Source of the DNA: Rhizophagus irregularis
Taxonomy: Eukaryota; Glomeromycota; Glomeromycetes; Glomerales; Glomeraceae
Assembly: GCF_026210795.1 (NCBI RefSeq)
Contig: NC_089438.1
Span: forward strand, 3,183,501 to 3,247,500
Direction of reading: 5' to 3'
DNA length: 64,000 nucleotides
The notes under the pieces: generated by a model
Database searches by the model: none
The model's input: the letters and a program-made list of their open reading frames with translations, nothing else
Told to the model about the DNA's origin: nothing
Program-made: the position numbers and the translations under genes
Shown here: one piece after another, positions 36,890-48,150 of the stretch
How the letters are laid out: each line of letters opens with the position of its first letter
Numbering within the stretch: the stretch's first letter is position 1

Positions 36890-38314
36890 ATGTTCAAATT
36901 AAACAGAGATATTCTTTACCTAATATTAAAAGAATTACAAGATGATAAAAAATCATTTTATAAATGTCTTTTAGTTAATAGAACTTGGAGTGAAATTATT
37001 ATTCCAATATTATGGAAAAATCCTTGGAAATATTTAAAGAAAGGAAATGAAAAATTATTATTAAATGTGATTATTTCACATTTATCAGAAGAATCAAGAA
37101 ATAATTTAATGTTAATTTTAAGTGGACATTATAATTATTTAAAAGGTTCATATCAAAAACCTTTATTCGATTATATTAGTTTTTGTAAACATTTAAATTT
37201 AAATGAAATTAAAAGAATAATTGATGTTATTCCGGATAAAATATATGAAATTTCAATTATTAGAAATGAAATATTAAAACTTTTTATTAATGAAAATAGA
37301 GTTTTTACACATCTTTATATACCTCATCAATTTGATTATCAAATACATCTTATCCCTGGAGCCAAAGTTTGTCTGTCAGAACTTCAATTACTTCGTTGTC
37401 ATACTACAATAGATGACAAGATTTTAACTGGATTATCAGAAATATGTAAATCAATTAAAAAATTGGAACTTTTTATTGGATGGTCTAATAATAAGTATGG
37501 GATTGTTAAATTAATTGAAAATCAAAAAAAATTATTTGATATTCGTCTAAATTATTATTATTCAAGAGCTAATGAATCATTTTTTGAAGTTCTTGAAAAT
37601 TCATTAATTAAATATTCAAATAATATACAAAGTTTTAAGTTAACTAAACAACCTATAACAAATATTCTTTCGTCTTTTGTAAATTTAAAAAGATTAGAAT
37701 TACATGATGGTTTTCATTATATGCCATGGAATTGTTTGGAGAATTTATCTTTACCTTTCTTACAAGTATTAAGAGCTATAGGAATTCCAGTTAAAGTTTT
37801 AATAAGTCTAATTGAAAATACAAGTGGTCATCTTATTGAAATAAAAATTGATGATACAATTTATAGTGGAATTAATAATGCAATGCTTATTCAGGCTATA
37901 TATAAAAATTGTCCAAATTTAAGTTATCTTAAATTATTAATTAAAATATCAAATAAATTAGAATTTGAAAAATTATTAATTAATTGTCAATATTTAAATG
38001 GATTATTCTTAATTTTAGAAAGTTATAATGATCAAAGTAATATTTATGATGGTTTATTAAAGATTTTGGCTAAATCATCACCAACTAATTTATTTAAATT
38101 TAAATTTAAATTTTGTTATAATCATAATTTTAAATCAGATTCTTTAAAATTATTTTTTGATGATTGGAAAGGAAGACATCCTATGTTATTACAATTTGCA
38201 TTAAATGATGATTATGATGATTTAATAGAAAAATATAAAGCAGAAGGAATAATTAAAAGATATGATAATAAGGCTTCTTATGATGATTTTGAATGGATCG
38301 AAAAGAGAGTTTAA
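36890..38314 (+). CDS. F-box/LRR-like protein
   Basis: A single-exon frame of 474 residues. The N-terminal 45 residues (MFKLNRDILYLILKELQDD, then CLLVNRTWSEIIIPILW) match the F-box pattern, the Skp1-binding helix set of SCF ubiquitin ligases. The rest has irregular leucine-rich segments (LSELQLLRCHTTIDD, SIKKLELFIG, NLKRLELH) that would form a curved substrate-binding surface. This architecture is a hugely expanded family in Glomeromycotina. The target is unknown. The start is chosen by alignment with the paralogue at 52.7 kb. No intron is needed, whereas the paralogue requires one. Confidence 0.88.
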   Translation: MFKLNRDILYLILKELQDDKKSFYKCLLVNRTWSEIIIPILWKNPWKYLKKGNEKLLLNVIISHLSEESRNNLMLILSGHYNYLKGSYQKPLFDYISFCKHLNLNEIKRIIDVIPDKIYEISIIRNEILKLFINENRVFTHLYIPHQFDYQIHLIPGAKVCLSELQLLRCHTTIDDKILTGLSEICKSIKKLELFIGWSNNKYGIVKLIENQKKLFDIRLNYYYSRANESFFEVLENSLIKYSNNIQSFKLTKQPITNILSSFVNLKRLELHDGFHYMPWNCLENLSLPFLQVLRAIGIPVKVLISLIENTSGHLIEIKIDDTIYSGINNAMLIQAIYKNCPNLSYLKLLIKISNKLEFEKLLINCQYLNGLFLILESYNDQSNIYDGLLKILAKSSPTNLFKFKFKFCYNHNFKSDSLKLFFDDWKGRHPMLLQFALNDDYDDLIEKYKAEGIIKRYDNKASYDDFEWIEKRV

Positions 38315-39770
38315 ATCTATCATCATAAGGTAGGAATACAATTATTGAATCAATTTATTAGTAGAAATTTATATTTGAGCACGAAATACTAATAATACCA
38401 TAGGAAGTACTAGGAAGGAAATTTTTATTATTTAGTTGTTTTTAAATTTGTAAATGAAACTCTTTATCTTTCTTTAATAAATTACTCATTTTATATTATG
38501 CGTTAAAAATTATATTTTGTATTTTTCATATCATGAAATATAAAGTTGTGAATTTTAAAAAAGTGTTATTGTGTACCGTGCAGGCGTGCACCCATAAAAT
38601 AAATAGTCCTAATATTCAATTCATGGTTAATCAGAAAATTCTAATGAATTCTATATATATGGTTGTAAACTACTGGCAATTTATGTATAAATTAATAAGT
38701 CATAAATAGATATCTAACATATGTTAAATTTGTTTCATTTAAAATTTTTTTTTGCAAATTTTTATTTTATGGCAGAGTAGCACTTAATTTCAGTACAAGC
38801 TACTTAATTTACAAAACTGGAAAACATAAAAAAAAGATACAATAGGGAAAAAGAAAAATCTACACTAAAACAATATAAAAGATATTATTAAACCTACAGT
38901 CTATACAGTATATTTCTTTAAGCCTCACAGTGAAACCATCTTTCTAACCAAGTTCTGGATTTTGTAGCATCCTTTACAAAAGACTAAGTGGCCTATGTTA
39001 GCCAGTAAAAGTGAGAGGATGGTTAAGTAATACTATATGGCTATGGAAGGCCCAACTGCCACTATGTAAAATATATGAAGAGGTTCCTTTTATCCATCAA
39101 TCTGGATTAAAAACAATATCCATAGACTTCTCTAGATGGTCGATGAAGGTATCTTCAGTAGAATTTGCTTGTTATCTAGGTAATAGTTTTTGTTCATCTT
39201 CTTCTTCCTTCTAATTTCTTTAGACATTTGATTATACCTGCTGTTGTTTTTCCCATACAATTAATGTACTATTGTGTGAGATTCCAAATATTTTCAATTA
39301 TTTCTTTAGTAAATGTGTTTTAACTGATTGTCTTTTAACTATTGTAAAGATAAAGTCAAATTATTAGCACGGGATGAATCCGTATAATAGTAAATAATAA
39401 GATTGTGGAATTTAAGATGTAGTTGCATTAGAATTTCAATTAGACATTGATAGTTGACGTAGGAAAATCATTTTTCGTTTAAAAATAATCAAGTAAAAAA
39501 AACAATTCAATAAGCGATAATTTAATTTGACATTACGTTACATACTGCTGTATATTAAATCTGACAGTTAATATTCTGGGTAGTTTAAAGATAAATTTAA
39601 TTTGCTATAAACGAACAATTAATGGCTAACCAATTTATAATTTATTTTTATTAAACCAAAATATTAAAATATTACATACAAAACCCATAAATAATAACTA
39701 GTATAAAAGAAATAACTTAATAACACAATTTTAATTAAACTAAATTCTTTTGATTCTCATGAAAAAAAAA
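38315..39770. other. Intergenic, nothing recognised
   Basis: Contains the 3' flank of the F-box gene and, from about 39475, the start of the tandem kinase unit. A 67-codon frame at 39011 lacks any recognisable feature and is not called. Confidence 0.5.
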
Positions 39771-41579
39771 TCATTCAGTATTATTTTCTTCATCTTGATT
39801 AATTTCAAGAAGATCTACAAAATAAGCAAATTAATAAGTATTAACAAAATAAAGAACTAAAGAATAAATATCTTACCTAATTCGTCTAATTGACAATCAA
39901 AACATTCTGAATCTATGAATTAATTAACATAATATTAAAACGATATAAAGATTTATTAATTATATTGATTGCCAATAGAAATAATTACTTACGTAATGTT
40001 GTTTTAGTAATGTCAATTAAAAAATAAAGTAATCAGTAATGCAATGTAAAATTTTTTTTTGGTTACCAAAGTAAAGTTAAATTACCTGAATTTACTGGTT
40101 CTGGAAGATTTTTGAAATTTAAAAGTCTACTAGTATAGATTGCTTGTGGATGTGTTTGAATGTTATTAGACCTTTTTTCACTTGTTCTGTTTAATTTAAT
40201 CTTATCATTATATCCATTTACTTGAGATTCAGTATCACTATCTTCATACCTATCATTATATTTATTTATTAATGTCTGATACAATTCTTTAGCAGTTGGT
40301 CTATTTTCTGCTTTAGCATCCCAACAATTTGTAATCAAATCTGCAAGTAATTTTGGTGTATATTCAAAAATATTTGGTCTAAGTCCTTTACATATTTTAA
40401 TAGCTAAAGCATGATTATGAGGAATATTATTATAAGGAGTTTCTTCAGATATATATTCATTCATCATTATTCCAAATGAATAAATATCAGATGCTTTTGT
40501 ATATTGATATCCACGTAATACTTCTGGTGCCATATAAGGTAATACTCCATAAATTCCTTCTTGTTTAACTGATTGATTTTCATTATTTGCTGGTTGGCAC
40601 ATTCCTAAATCACTTATATATGGAAAATTATCATTGTAATATAATATATTGCCTGAATGAATATCTTTATGAATTCTTCCAGCATTATGAATATCTAGAA
40701 GTCCTCTTGCAATTTGACTTAATTTATCAATTTTTGAATAATAATCTGATTCATGATTCATATAATAATTTCTCAAATTTCCATCTTTACAATATTCTAA
40801 TACCATCATATAATCTTTGGTATTTGGATCTTGAGTTATTCCGTAACATTGAATAACATCAAGAAGATAAATCTGAAGATGAATTTTAATCTAATAAAAC
40901 ATTGAAAGGAATTAATAAAAATAATATTAAGTAAATAAGTTACATTACTTATTTTTAATTACCTCATTTAGAAATTCTGTACTTATACAAGATGAATTAT
41001 CCAAACTTTTTAATGCAACTTTTGTATCACTAATCCTATACCATTTTTGATTTTCAATATCCCAATGATAAATATATCCTTCAGGCCATTCAGCCGAATA
41101 AATTTTACCAAATCCACCTCTGGTAATATAAGTAACATCTTTAAAATTTTCAAAAGGTATCCATTCTAGATATTTTTTATAGTATACAGCATTAAGTTGT
41201 GATTGTTGTATAAATTCATCAATATCTTTATTTCCACTAGTCCAATTTTTAAAGTTATCCTTAAATCTTTTAGTATTACAAGGTTGACACCAATATTCTC
41301 CTGTGCCAGGTTCATTACAATCTCCACATATTCCATATACTTGTTTTCTTTTTTCTAAATCTTCCACATAAACTACTTTATCATCTATCTCTTCTGCTGA
41401 TTCAGTAGTTGAACCAATAGTGGAAACTGTAACATGTTTCTTTTAAAATAAATGATTAAAAGAAAACATTATTATTAAATTAAAAATAATATTATTATAT
41501 GATAAACCGATTGTTTTACCTGATATTTATAAAAAACAACAGACTTCCATAAACTTCTTTTATTTTCTTTATGATCCAT
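39771..41579 (-). CDS. Tandem kinase copy A
   Basis: Exons on the minus strand: 41579-41520, 41439-40963, 40872-40086, optional 40013-39993, 39912-39877, 39814-39771; 474 residues, or 467 if the 21-nt exon is skipped. Cys module C58-x2-C61...C71-x2-C74, then NWTSGN. Kinase domain: RGGFGKIYSA, VALKSL, IHKDIHSGN (HRD is HKD; D249 kept), ISDLG (D267), YMAPEV, SDIYSFG. The kinase exon ends FKNLPEPVNS; the tail contains ECFDCQLDEL. All residues needed for catalysis are present, but the Arg-to-Lys change in HRD suggests altered control of the activation loop (inference). The acceptor of the 21-nt exon reads TG where copies B and C have AG, so this exon is probably lost; the frame is kept either way. 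Confidence 0.88.
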
Positions 41580-42777
41580 TGTTGATAATTCCAATGCTAA
41601 ATTAATTTGGATTGTATATATGTAGATTACAATTTACTTAGTAAATTCAAAGATAATGATTTTTTTTTAACTGGTTAACTTAAAACTTTATTAGTAAATT
41701 CAAAGCTAACGTTAACCATAGTGAAATGTAATTTTTTTTTAAAAAAATTACAGAATTTGGATAAATTTATTCAACAAATAGTAACCCTTATACTGCATGT
41801 GTAACATTTAAAAATTTGATATAAAAATTCTATTTATAGTAACTTGATGATAAAAACAACTTGTTATGCTATTGATCGGCATAAAAGAAAAAAGGAAATT
41901 TCAATAAACGATCAAAATTGAATGAAACCAAATAAAAATAATTTCAGCCACTGTAACTTTGTTGCGTGTAACAGAATTAATATAGTTTAAATCAATATAA
42001 CAATCAATATTTATGTTAATAATAATAATAAATCAACTTTAAAAATACTAAAAAATAAAATATTTTTTTAAATTTTCCAGTCAAATAAATTTATTTATCA
42101 TTAAAATATATGTAATCCTAAAACACTAGTTTGATTAGACTCAAATCCATAGAAAAACATTTCATTCAAATTCATTTAGAAATTACAAGTTTTTTCAAGT
42201 AAATTTTACAATGTATAACTAAAATAATTCCAAAATGATATCTTTATTAAGATAGATTTTTAAAATTTAAATTTCATAAACTGTAATAAATTGTCATTTT
42301 CAGCAGAAATATTGGCAAATCCGAAATGACATATTTATCAGTATATCCAGTTCATAAATGGTCAATAGTCAAATTATCACTTTGTACTTGTTCATTTTAG
42401 TATTATCGATTTAACTTTATCATTTTATCCTTCATTTTTATGTTTCAACAATTAAAATCTTTTAAAACATTTTTGGTAAAAATTTCAAAATTATTTTTCT
42501 AAAAATAATCAAGTAAAAAAAGTAATAATAAATTTATTCAATAAGTGATAATTTAATTTGACATTACATTACATTTTGCATGTTGAATCTGACAATTAAT
42601 ATTCTGGGTAGTTTAAGGACAAAATTAATTTGCCATAAACGAACAATCAATAGCTAACCAATTCATGATTTATTTTTATTAAACCAAAATGCTACATACA
42701 AAACCATAAATAATAACTAATATAAAAGAAATAGTTCAATAATATAATTTTAATTAAACTGATTCTCATGAAAAAAA

Positions 42778-44584
42778 TCATTCAATATTATTTTCTTCAT
42801 CTAGATTAATTTCATCAAGATCTACAAAATAAGCCAAATTAATAAGTATTACCAAAATAAAGAACTAAAGAATAAATATCTTACCTAATTCATCTAATTG
42901 ACAATCAAAACATTCTGAGTCTATAAATTAATTAACATAATATTAAAACAATATAAAGATTTATTAATTATATTAATTGCCAATAGAAAAAATTACTTAC
43001 GTAATGTTGTTTTAGTAATGTCTATTAAAAAATAAAGTTATTAGTAATGTAAACATTTATTGGTTACCAAAGTAAAGTTAAATTAAATTACCTGAATTTA
43101 CTGGTTCTGGAAGATTTTTGAAATTTAAAAGTCTACTAGTATAGATTGCTTGTGGATGTGTTTGAATGTTATTGGATCTTTTTTCACTTGTTCTGTTTAA
43201 TTTAATCTTATCATTATATTCATTTACTTGAGATTCAGTATCACTATCTTCATACCTATCATTATATTTATTTATTAATGTTTGATACAATTCTTTAGCA
43301 GTTGGTCTATTTTCTGCTTTAGCATCCCAACATTTAGTAATCAAATCTGCAAGTAATTTTGGTGTATATTTAAAAATATTAGGTCTAAGTCCTTTACATA
43401 TTTTAATAGCTAAAGCATGATTATGGGGAATATTATTATAAGGAGTTTCTTCAGATATATATTCATTCATCATTATTCCAAATGAATAAATATCAGATGC
43501 TTTTGTATATTGATATCCACGTAAAACTTCTGGTGCCATATAAGGTAATACTCCATAAATTCCTTCTTGTTTGACTGATTGCTTTTCATTATTTGCTGGT
43601 TGGCACATTCCTAAATCACTTATATATGGATAAGTTTTATATAATATATTGCCTGAATGAAAATCTTTATGAATTTTTCCAGCATTATGAATATCTAGAA
43701 GTCCTCTTGCAATTTGACTTAAATTATCAATTTTTGAATAATAATCTGATTCATGATTCATATAATAATTTCTCAAATTTCCATCTTCACAATATTCTAA
43801 TACCATCATATAATCTTTGGTATTTGGATCTTGAGTTATTCCATAACATTGAATAATATCAAGAAGATAAATCTGAAGATGAGTTTTAATCTAATAAAAC
43901 ATTGAAAGGAATTAATAAAAATAATATTAAGTAAATAAGTTACATTTCTTATTTTAATTACCTCATTTAAAAATTCTGTACCTATACAAGATGAATCATA
44001 CAAACTTTTTAATGCAACTTTTTTGCCATACCTACTCCATGTTTGATTTTCAATATCCCAAGAATAAGTATATCCTTCAGGCCATTCAGCTGAGTAGATT
44101 TTACCAAATCCACCTCTGGTAATATAGGTAATATATTTAAAATTTTCAAAAGGTATCCATTCAAGATAATTTCTATTGTGCACAGCATTAATTTGTGATT
44201 GTTGTATAAATTCATCAATATCTTTATTTCCACTAGTCCAATTTTTAAAGTTATCCTTAAATCTTTTAGCATTACAAGGTTGACACCATTTTTCTCCTGT
44301 GCCAGGTTCATTACATTCTCCACATATTCCATATACTTGTTTTCTTTTTTCTAAATCTTCCATATAAACTATTTTATCATCTATCTCTTCTGCTGATTCA
44401 GTAGTTGAACCAATAGTAGAAATTGTAACATGTCTCTTTTAAAATAAATGATTAAAAAAAACATTATTATTCAAATTAAAAATAAATAATGTTATATTAT
44501 TAATGATAAAACAAATTGTTTTACCTGATATTCATCATAATCGAAAGACTTCCATAAACTTCTTTTATTTTCTTTAGGATCCAT
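42778..44584 (-). CDS. Tandem kinase copy B
   Basis: Exons on the minus strand: 44584-44525, 44435-43962, 43872-43092, 43021-43001, 42920-42885, 42821-42778; 471 residues, all six junctions GT-AG and in phase. The first exon encodes MDPKENKRSLWKS, the second a Ser/Thr-rich linker and the Cys module CGECNEPGTGEKWCQPC. Kinase motifs as in copy A (RGGFGKIYSA, VALKSL, IHKDFHSGN, ISDLG, MAPEV). The final exons give the tail DITKTTL, ECFDCQLDEL and an acidic end. It is the best preserved member of the triplet and a good reference for the others. Confidence 0.9.
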
Positions 44585-45045
44585 TTTTAATAATTCCAAT
44601 GCTAAATTAATTTGGATTGTATATATGTAGATTTACAATTTACTTAGTAAATTCAAAGATAATATTTTTTTTTTAACTGGTTAACTTAAAAACTTTATTA
44701 GTAAATTCAAAGATAACGTTATTCATATAATAAAGTGAAATGTAAAAAAATTTTTTTAAAATTACGGAATTCGAATAAATTTATACAGCATGTGTAACAT
44801 TTAAAAGTTTGATACAAAAATTCTATTTATAGTAACCTGATAATAAAAATAAAATACCTTGTTACGCTATTGATCGGCATAAAAGAAAAAGGAAATTTTC
44901 AATAAACAATACAATTGAATGAAACCAAATAAAAATAATTTCAGCCACTGTAACCTTGTTGCGTTGCAACAGGATTAATGCAATAATCAATATTTAGGTT
45001 AATAATAATAATTCAACTTTTAAAAAGAAATTTTCTAACTATCAT

Positions 45046-45143
45046 TAGGGGTGATGATCACCGGTGACTGAAATTATGATGATCGACCAGCATTAAAAAA
45101 ATATAGTGCCGGTAAAAATTGATAATTCTGGATCACCCCCAGT
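45046..45143. mobile_element. Candidate 100-bp MITE inserted in unit B only
   Basis: TAGGGGTGATGATCACCGG at the left and GGATCACCCCCAGTA at the right are roughly inverted (GGGGTGAT core). Unit A joins the flanking sequences directly (about 42055), so this is an insertion after duplication. Target duplication not clear. Confidence 0.5.
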
Positions 45144-45887
45144 AAAGATCTTTTATGTTTTTGTAAAATTTCCAGTCAAAATAAATTTATTTATCATTAA
45201 AAAATATGTAATCCTAAAATATTACTATACTAGTTTGATTAGACTCAAATTCATTTCATTCAAATATTTAGAAATTACAAGTTTTTTCAAGTAAATTTTA
45301 CAATGCGTAACTAAAGTAATTTTACAATGATATCTTTATTAAGACAGATTTTAATGTAAATTTCATAAACTGTAATAAATTGTTATTTTCAGCAGAAACT
45401 GAATGTTGGCAAATCCGAAATTATATATTTCTTTAACTTTTATCAGTATATCCAGTTCATAAATAGTCAATAGTCAAATTATCACTTTGTACTTGTTCAT
45501 TTTGATTCAACTTTATCATTTGATTCTTCATTTTTATTTTTCAACAATTAAAATCTTTTAAACTATTTTTGTAAAAAATTTCAAAATCTTTTCGTTTAAA
45601 AATAATCAAGTAAAAAAAAATAATAAATTTATTCAATAAGTGATAATTTAATTTGGCATTACATGATTACATACTGCATATTAAATCTGTCAATTAATAT
45701 TCTGGGTAGTTTAAAGATAAAATTAATTTGCCATAAACGAACAATCAATAGCTAACCAATTTATAATTTATTTTTATTAAACCAAAATATTACATACAAA
45801 AACCCATAAATAATAACCAGTATAAAAAAAATAATTTAATAATATAATTTTAATTAACCTAAATTCTTTGATTCTCGTAAAAAAAAA

Positions 45888-47727
45888 TCATTCAGTATTA
45901 TTTTCTTCATCTTGATTAATTTCATCAAGATCTACAAAATAAGCCAAATTAATAAGTATTACCAAAATAAAGAACTAAAGAATAAATATCTTACCTAATT
46001 CATCTAATTGACAATCAAAACATTCTGAGTCTATAAATTAATTAACATGATATTAAAACAATATAAAGATTTATTAATTATATTGATTGCCAATAGAAAA
46101 AATTACTTACGTAATGTTGTTTTAGTAATGTCTGTTCAAAAATAAAGTTATTAGTAATGTAAACATTTTTTTGGCAACCAAAGTAAAGTTAAATTAAATT
46201 ACCTGAATTTACTGGTTCTGGAAGATTTTTGAAATTTAAAAGTCTACTAGTATAGATTGCTTGTGGATGTGTTTGAATGTTATTAGATCTTTTTTCACTT
46301 GTTCTGTTTAATTTAATCTTATCATTATATTCATATATTTGAGATCCAGTATCACTATCTTCATTTACTTGAGATTCAGTATCACTATCTTCATTCTTAC
46401 ATTTATACCATTTATTTAATGTTTGATACAATTCTTTAGCAGTTGGTCTATTTTCTGCTTTAGCATCCCAACAATTTGTAATCAAATCTGCAAGTAATTT
46501 TGGTGTATATTTAAAAATATTTGGTCTAAGTCCTTTACATATTTTAATAGCTAAAGCATGATTATGAGAAATATTATTATAAGGAGTTTCTTCAGATATA
46601 TATTCATTCATCATTATTCCAAATGAATAAATATCAGATGCTTTTGTATATTGATATCCACGTAAAACTTCTGGTGCCATATAAGGTAATACTCCATAAA
46701 TTCCTTCTTGTTTGACTGATTGCTTTTCATTATTTGCTGGTTGGCACATTCCTAAATCACTTATAAATGGATCAACTTTATATAATATATTGCCTGAATG
46801 AAAATCTTTATGAATTTTTCCAGTATTATGAATATCTAGAAGTCCTCTTGCAATTTGACTTAAATTATCAATTTTTGAATAATAATCTGATTCATGATTC
46901 ATATAATAATTTCTCAAATTTCCATCTTCACAATATTCTAAAACCATCATATAATCTTTGGTATTTGGATCTTGAGTTATTCCATAACATTGAATAACAT
47001 CAAGAAGATAAATCTGAAGATGAGTTTTAATCTAATAAAACATTGAAAGAGAATTAATAAAAATAATATTAAGTAAATAAGTTACATTTCTTATTTAATT
47101 ACCTCATTTAAAAATTCTGTACCTATACAAGATGAATCATACAAACTTTTTAATGCAACTTTTTTGCCATACCTACTCCATGTTTGATTTTCAATATCCC
47201 AAGAATAAGTATATCCTTCAGGCCATTCAGCTGAGTAGATTTTACCAAATCCACCTCTGGTAATATAGGTAATATATTTAAAATTTTCAAAAGGTATCCA
47301 TTCAAGATAATTTCTATGGTGCACAGCATTAATTTGTGATTGTTGTATAAATTCATCAATATCTTTATTTCCACTAGTCCAATTTTTAAAGTTATCCTTA
47401 AATCTTTTAGCATTACAAGGTTGACACCATTCTTTTCCTGTGCCAGGTTCATTACATTCTCCACATATTCCATATACTTGTTTTCTTTTTTCTAAATCTT
47501 CCATATAAACTATTTTATCATCTATCTCTTCTGCTGATTCAGTAGTTGAACCAATGGTAGAAATTGTAACATGTCCCTTTTAAAATAAATGATTAAAAAA
47601 AAAACATTATTATTCAAATTAAAAATAAATAATGTTATATTATTAATGATAAAACGAATTGTTTTACCTGATATTTATCAATATCAACATCCTTCCATAA
47701 ATTTCTTTTATTTTCTTTAGGATCCAT
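45888..47727 (-). CDS. Tandem kinase copy C
   Basis: Exons on the minus strand: 47727-47668, 47576-47103, 47013-46203, 46131-46111, 46030-45995, 45931-45888; 481 residues, all junctions GT-AG. Cys module CGECNEPGTGKEWCQPC, kinase motifs as in copy B (IHKDFHSGN, ISDLGMC, MAPEV). It is exactly ten residues longer than copy B because a 30-bp duplication near 46330-46390 repeats EDSDTESQVN as EDSDTGSQIY in the acidic linker between the kinase C-lobe and the NLPEP motif. The first exon differs (KDVDIDKYQ), showing that the N-terminus evolves faster than the catalytic domain. Confidence 0.9.
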
Positions 47728-48150
47728 TTTTGATAATTCCAATGCTAAATTAATTTGGATTGTATATATGTAGATTACAATTTACTTAGTAAATTCAAAG
47801 ATAATATTTTTTTTTAACTGGTTAACTTAAAAACTTTATTAGTAAATTCAAAGATAACGTTAACCATATAATAAAGTGAAATGTAAAAATTTTTTTTTAA
47901 AATTACGGAATTCGAATAGATTTAATATACAGCATGTGTAACATTTAAAAGTTTTGTACAAAAATTCTATTTATAGTAACCTGATGATAAAAATAAAATA
48001 ACTTGTTACGCTATTGATCGGCATAAAAGAAAAAGGAAATTTTCAATAAACAATACAATTGAATGAAACCAAATAAAAATAATTTCAGCCACTGTAACTT
48101 TGTTGCGTTGCAACAGAATTAATATAGTTTAAATCAATATAACAATCAAT

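Larger units (their letters stand above)
39475..48150. repeat. Head-to-tail triplication of a roughly 3-kb kinase unit
   Basis: Units A (about 39475-42489), B (about 42490-45589) and C (about 45590-48150) each begin AAAAATAATCAAGTAAAAAA and hold one minus-strand kinase plus the same 5' and 3' flanks. Corresponding splice sites lie 3000 bp (A to B) and 3141 bp (B to C) apart. B and C are closer to each other than to A (shared small differences in exon 2, e.g. HNRNYLEW/HHRNYLEW against YKKYLEW). Introns and flanks are conserved too, so the copies arose by recent segmental duplication, not retroposition. Confidence 0.93.

Noticed and set aside
39011-39214. 67-codon frame
   Set aside because: Ends in a run of Ser from simple sequence and shows no domain or family likeness.
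43593-43856. Plus-strand frames opposite the three tandem kinases
   Set aside because: Antisense shadows of conserved kinase exons, repeated because the exons are repeated.
44009-44332. 107-codon minus-strand frame, also at 47150-47473
   Set aside because: Overlaps the Cys-module exons of kinase copies B and C in another frame; the true frame has the kinase motifs.
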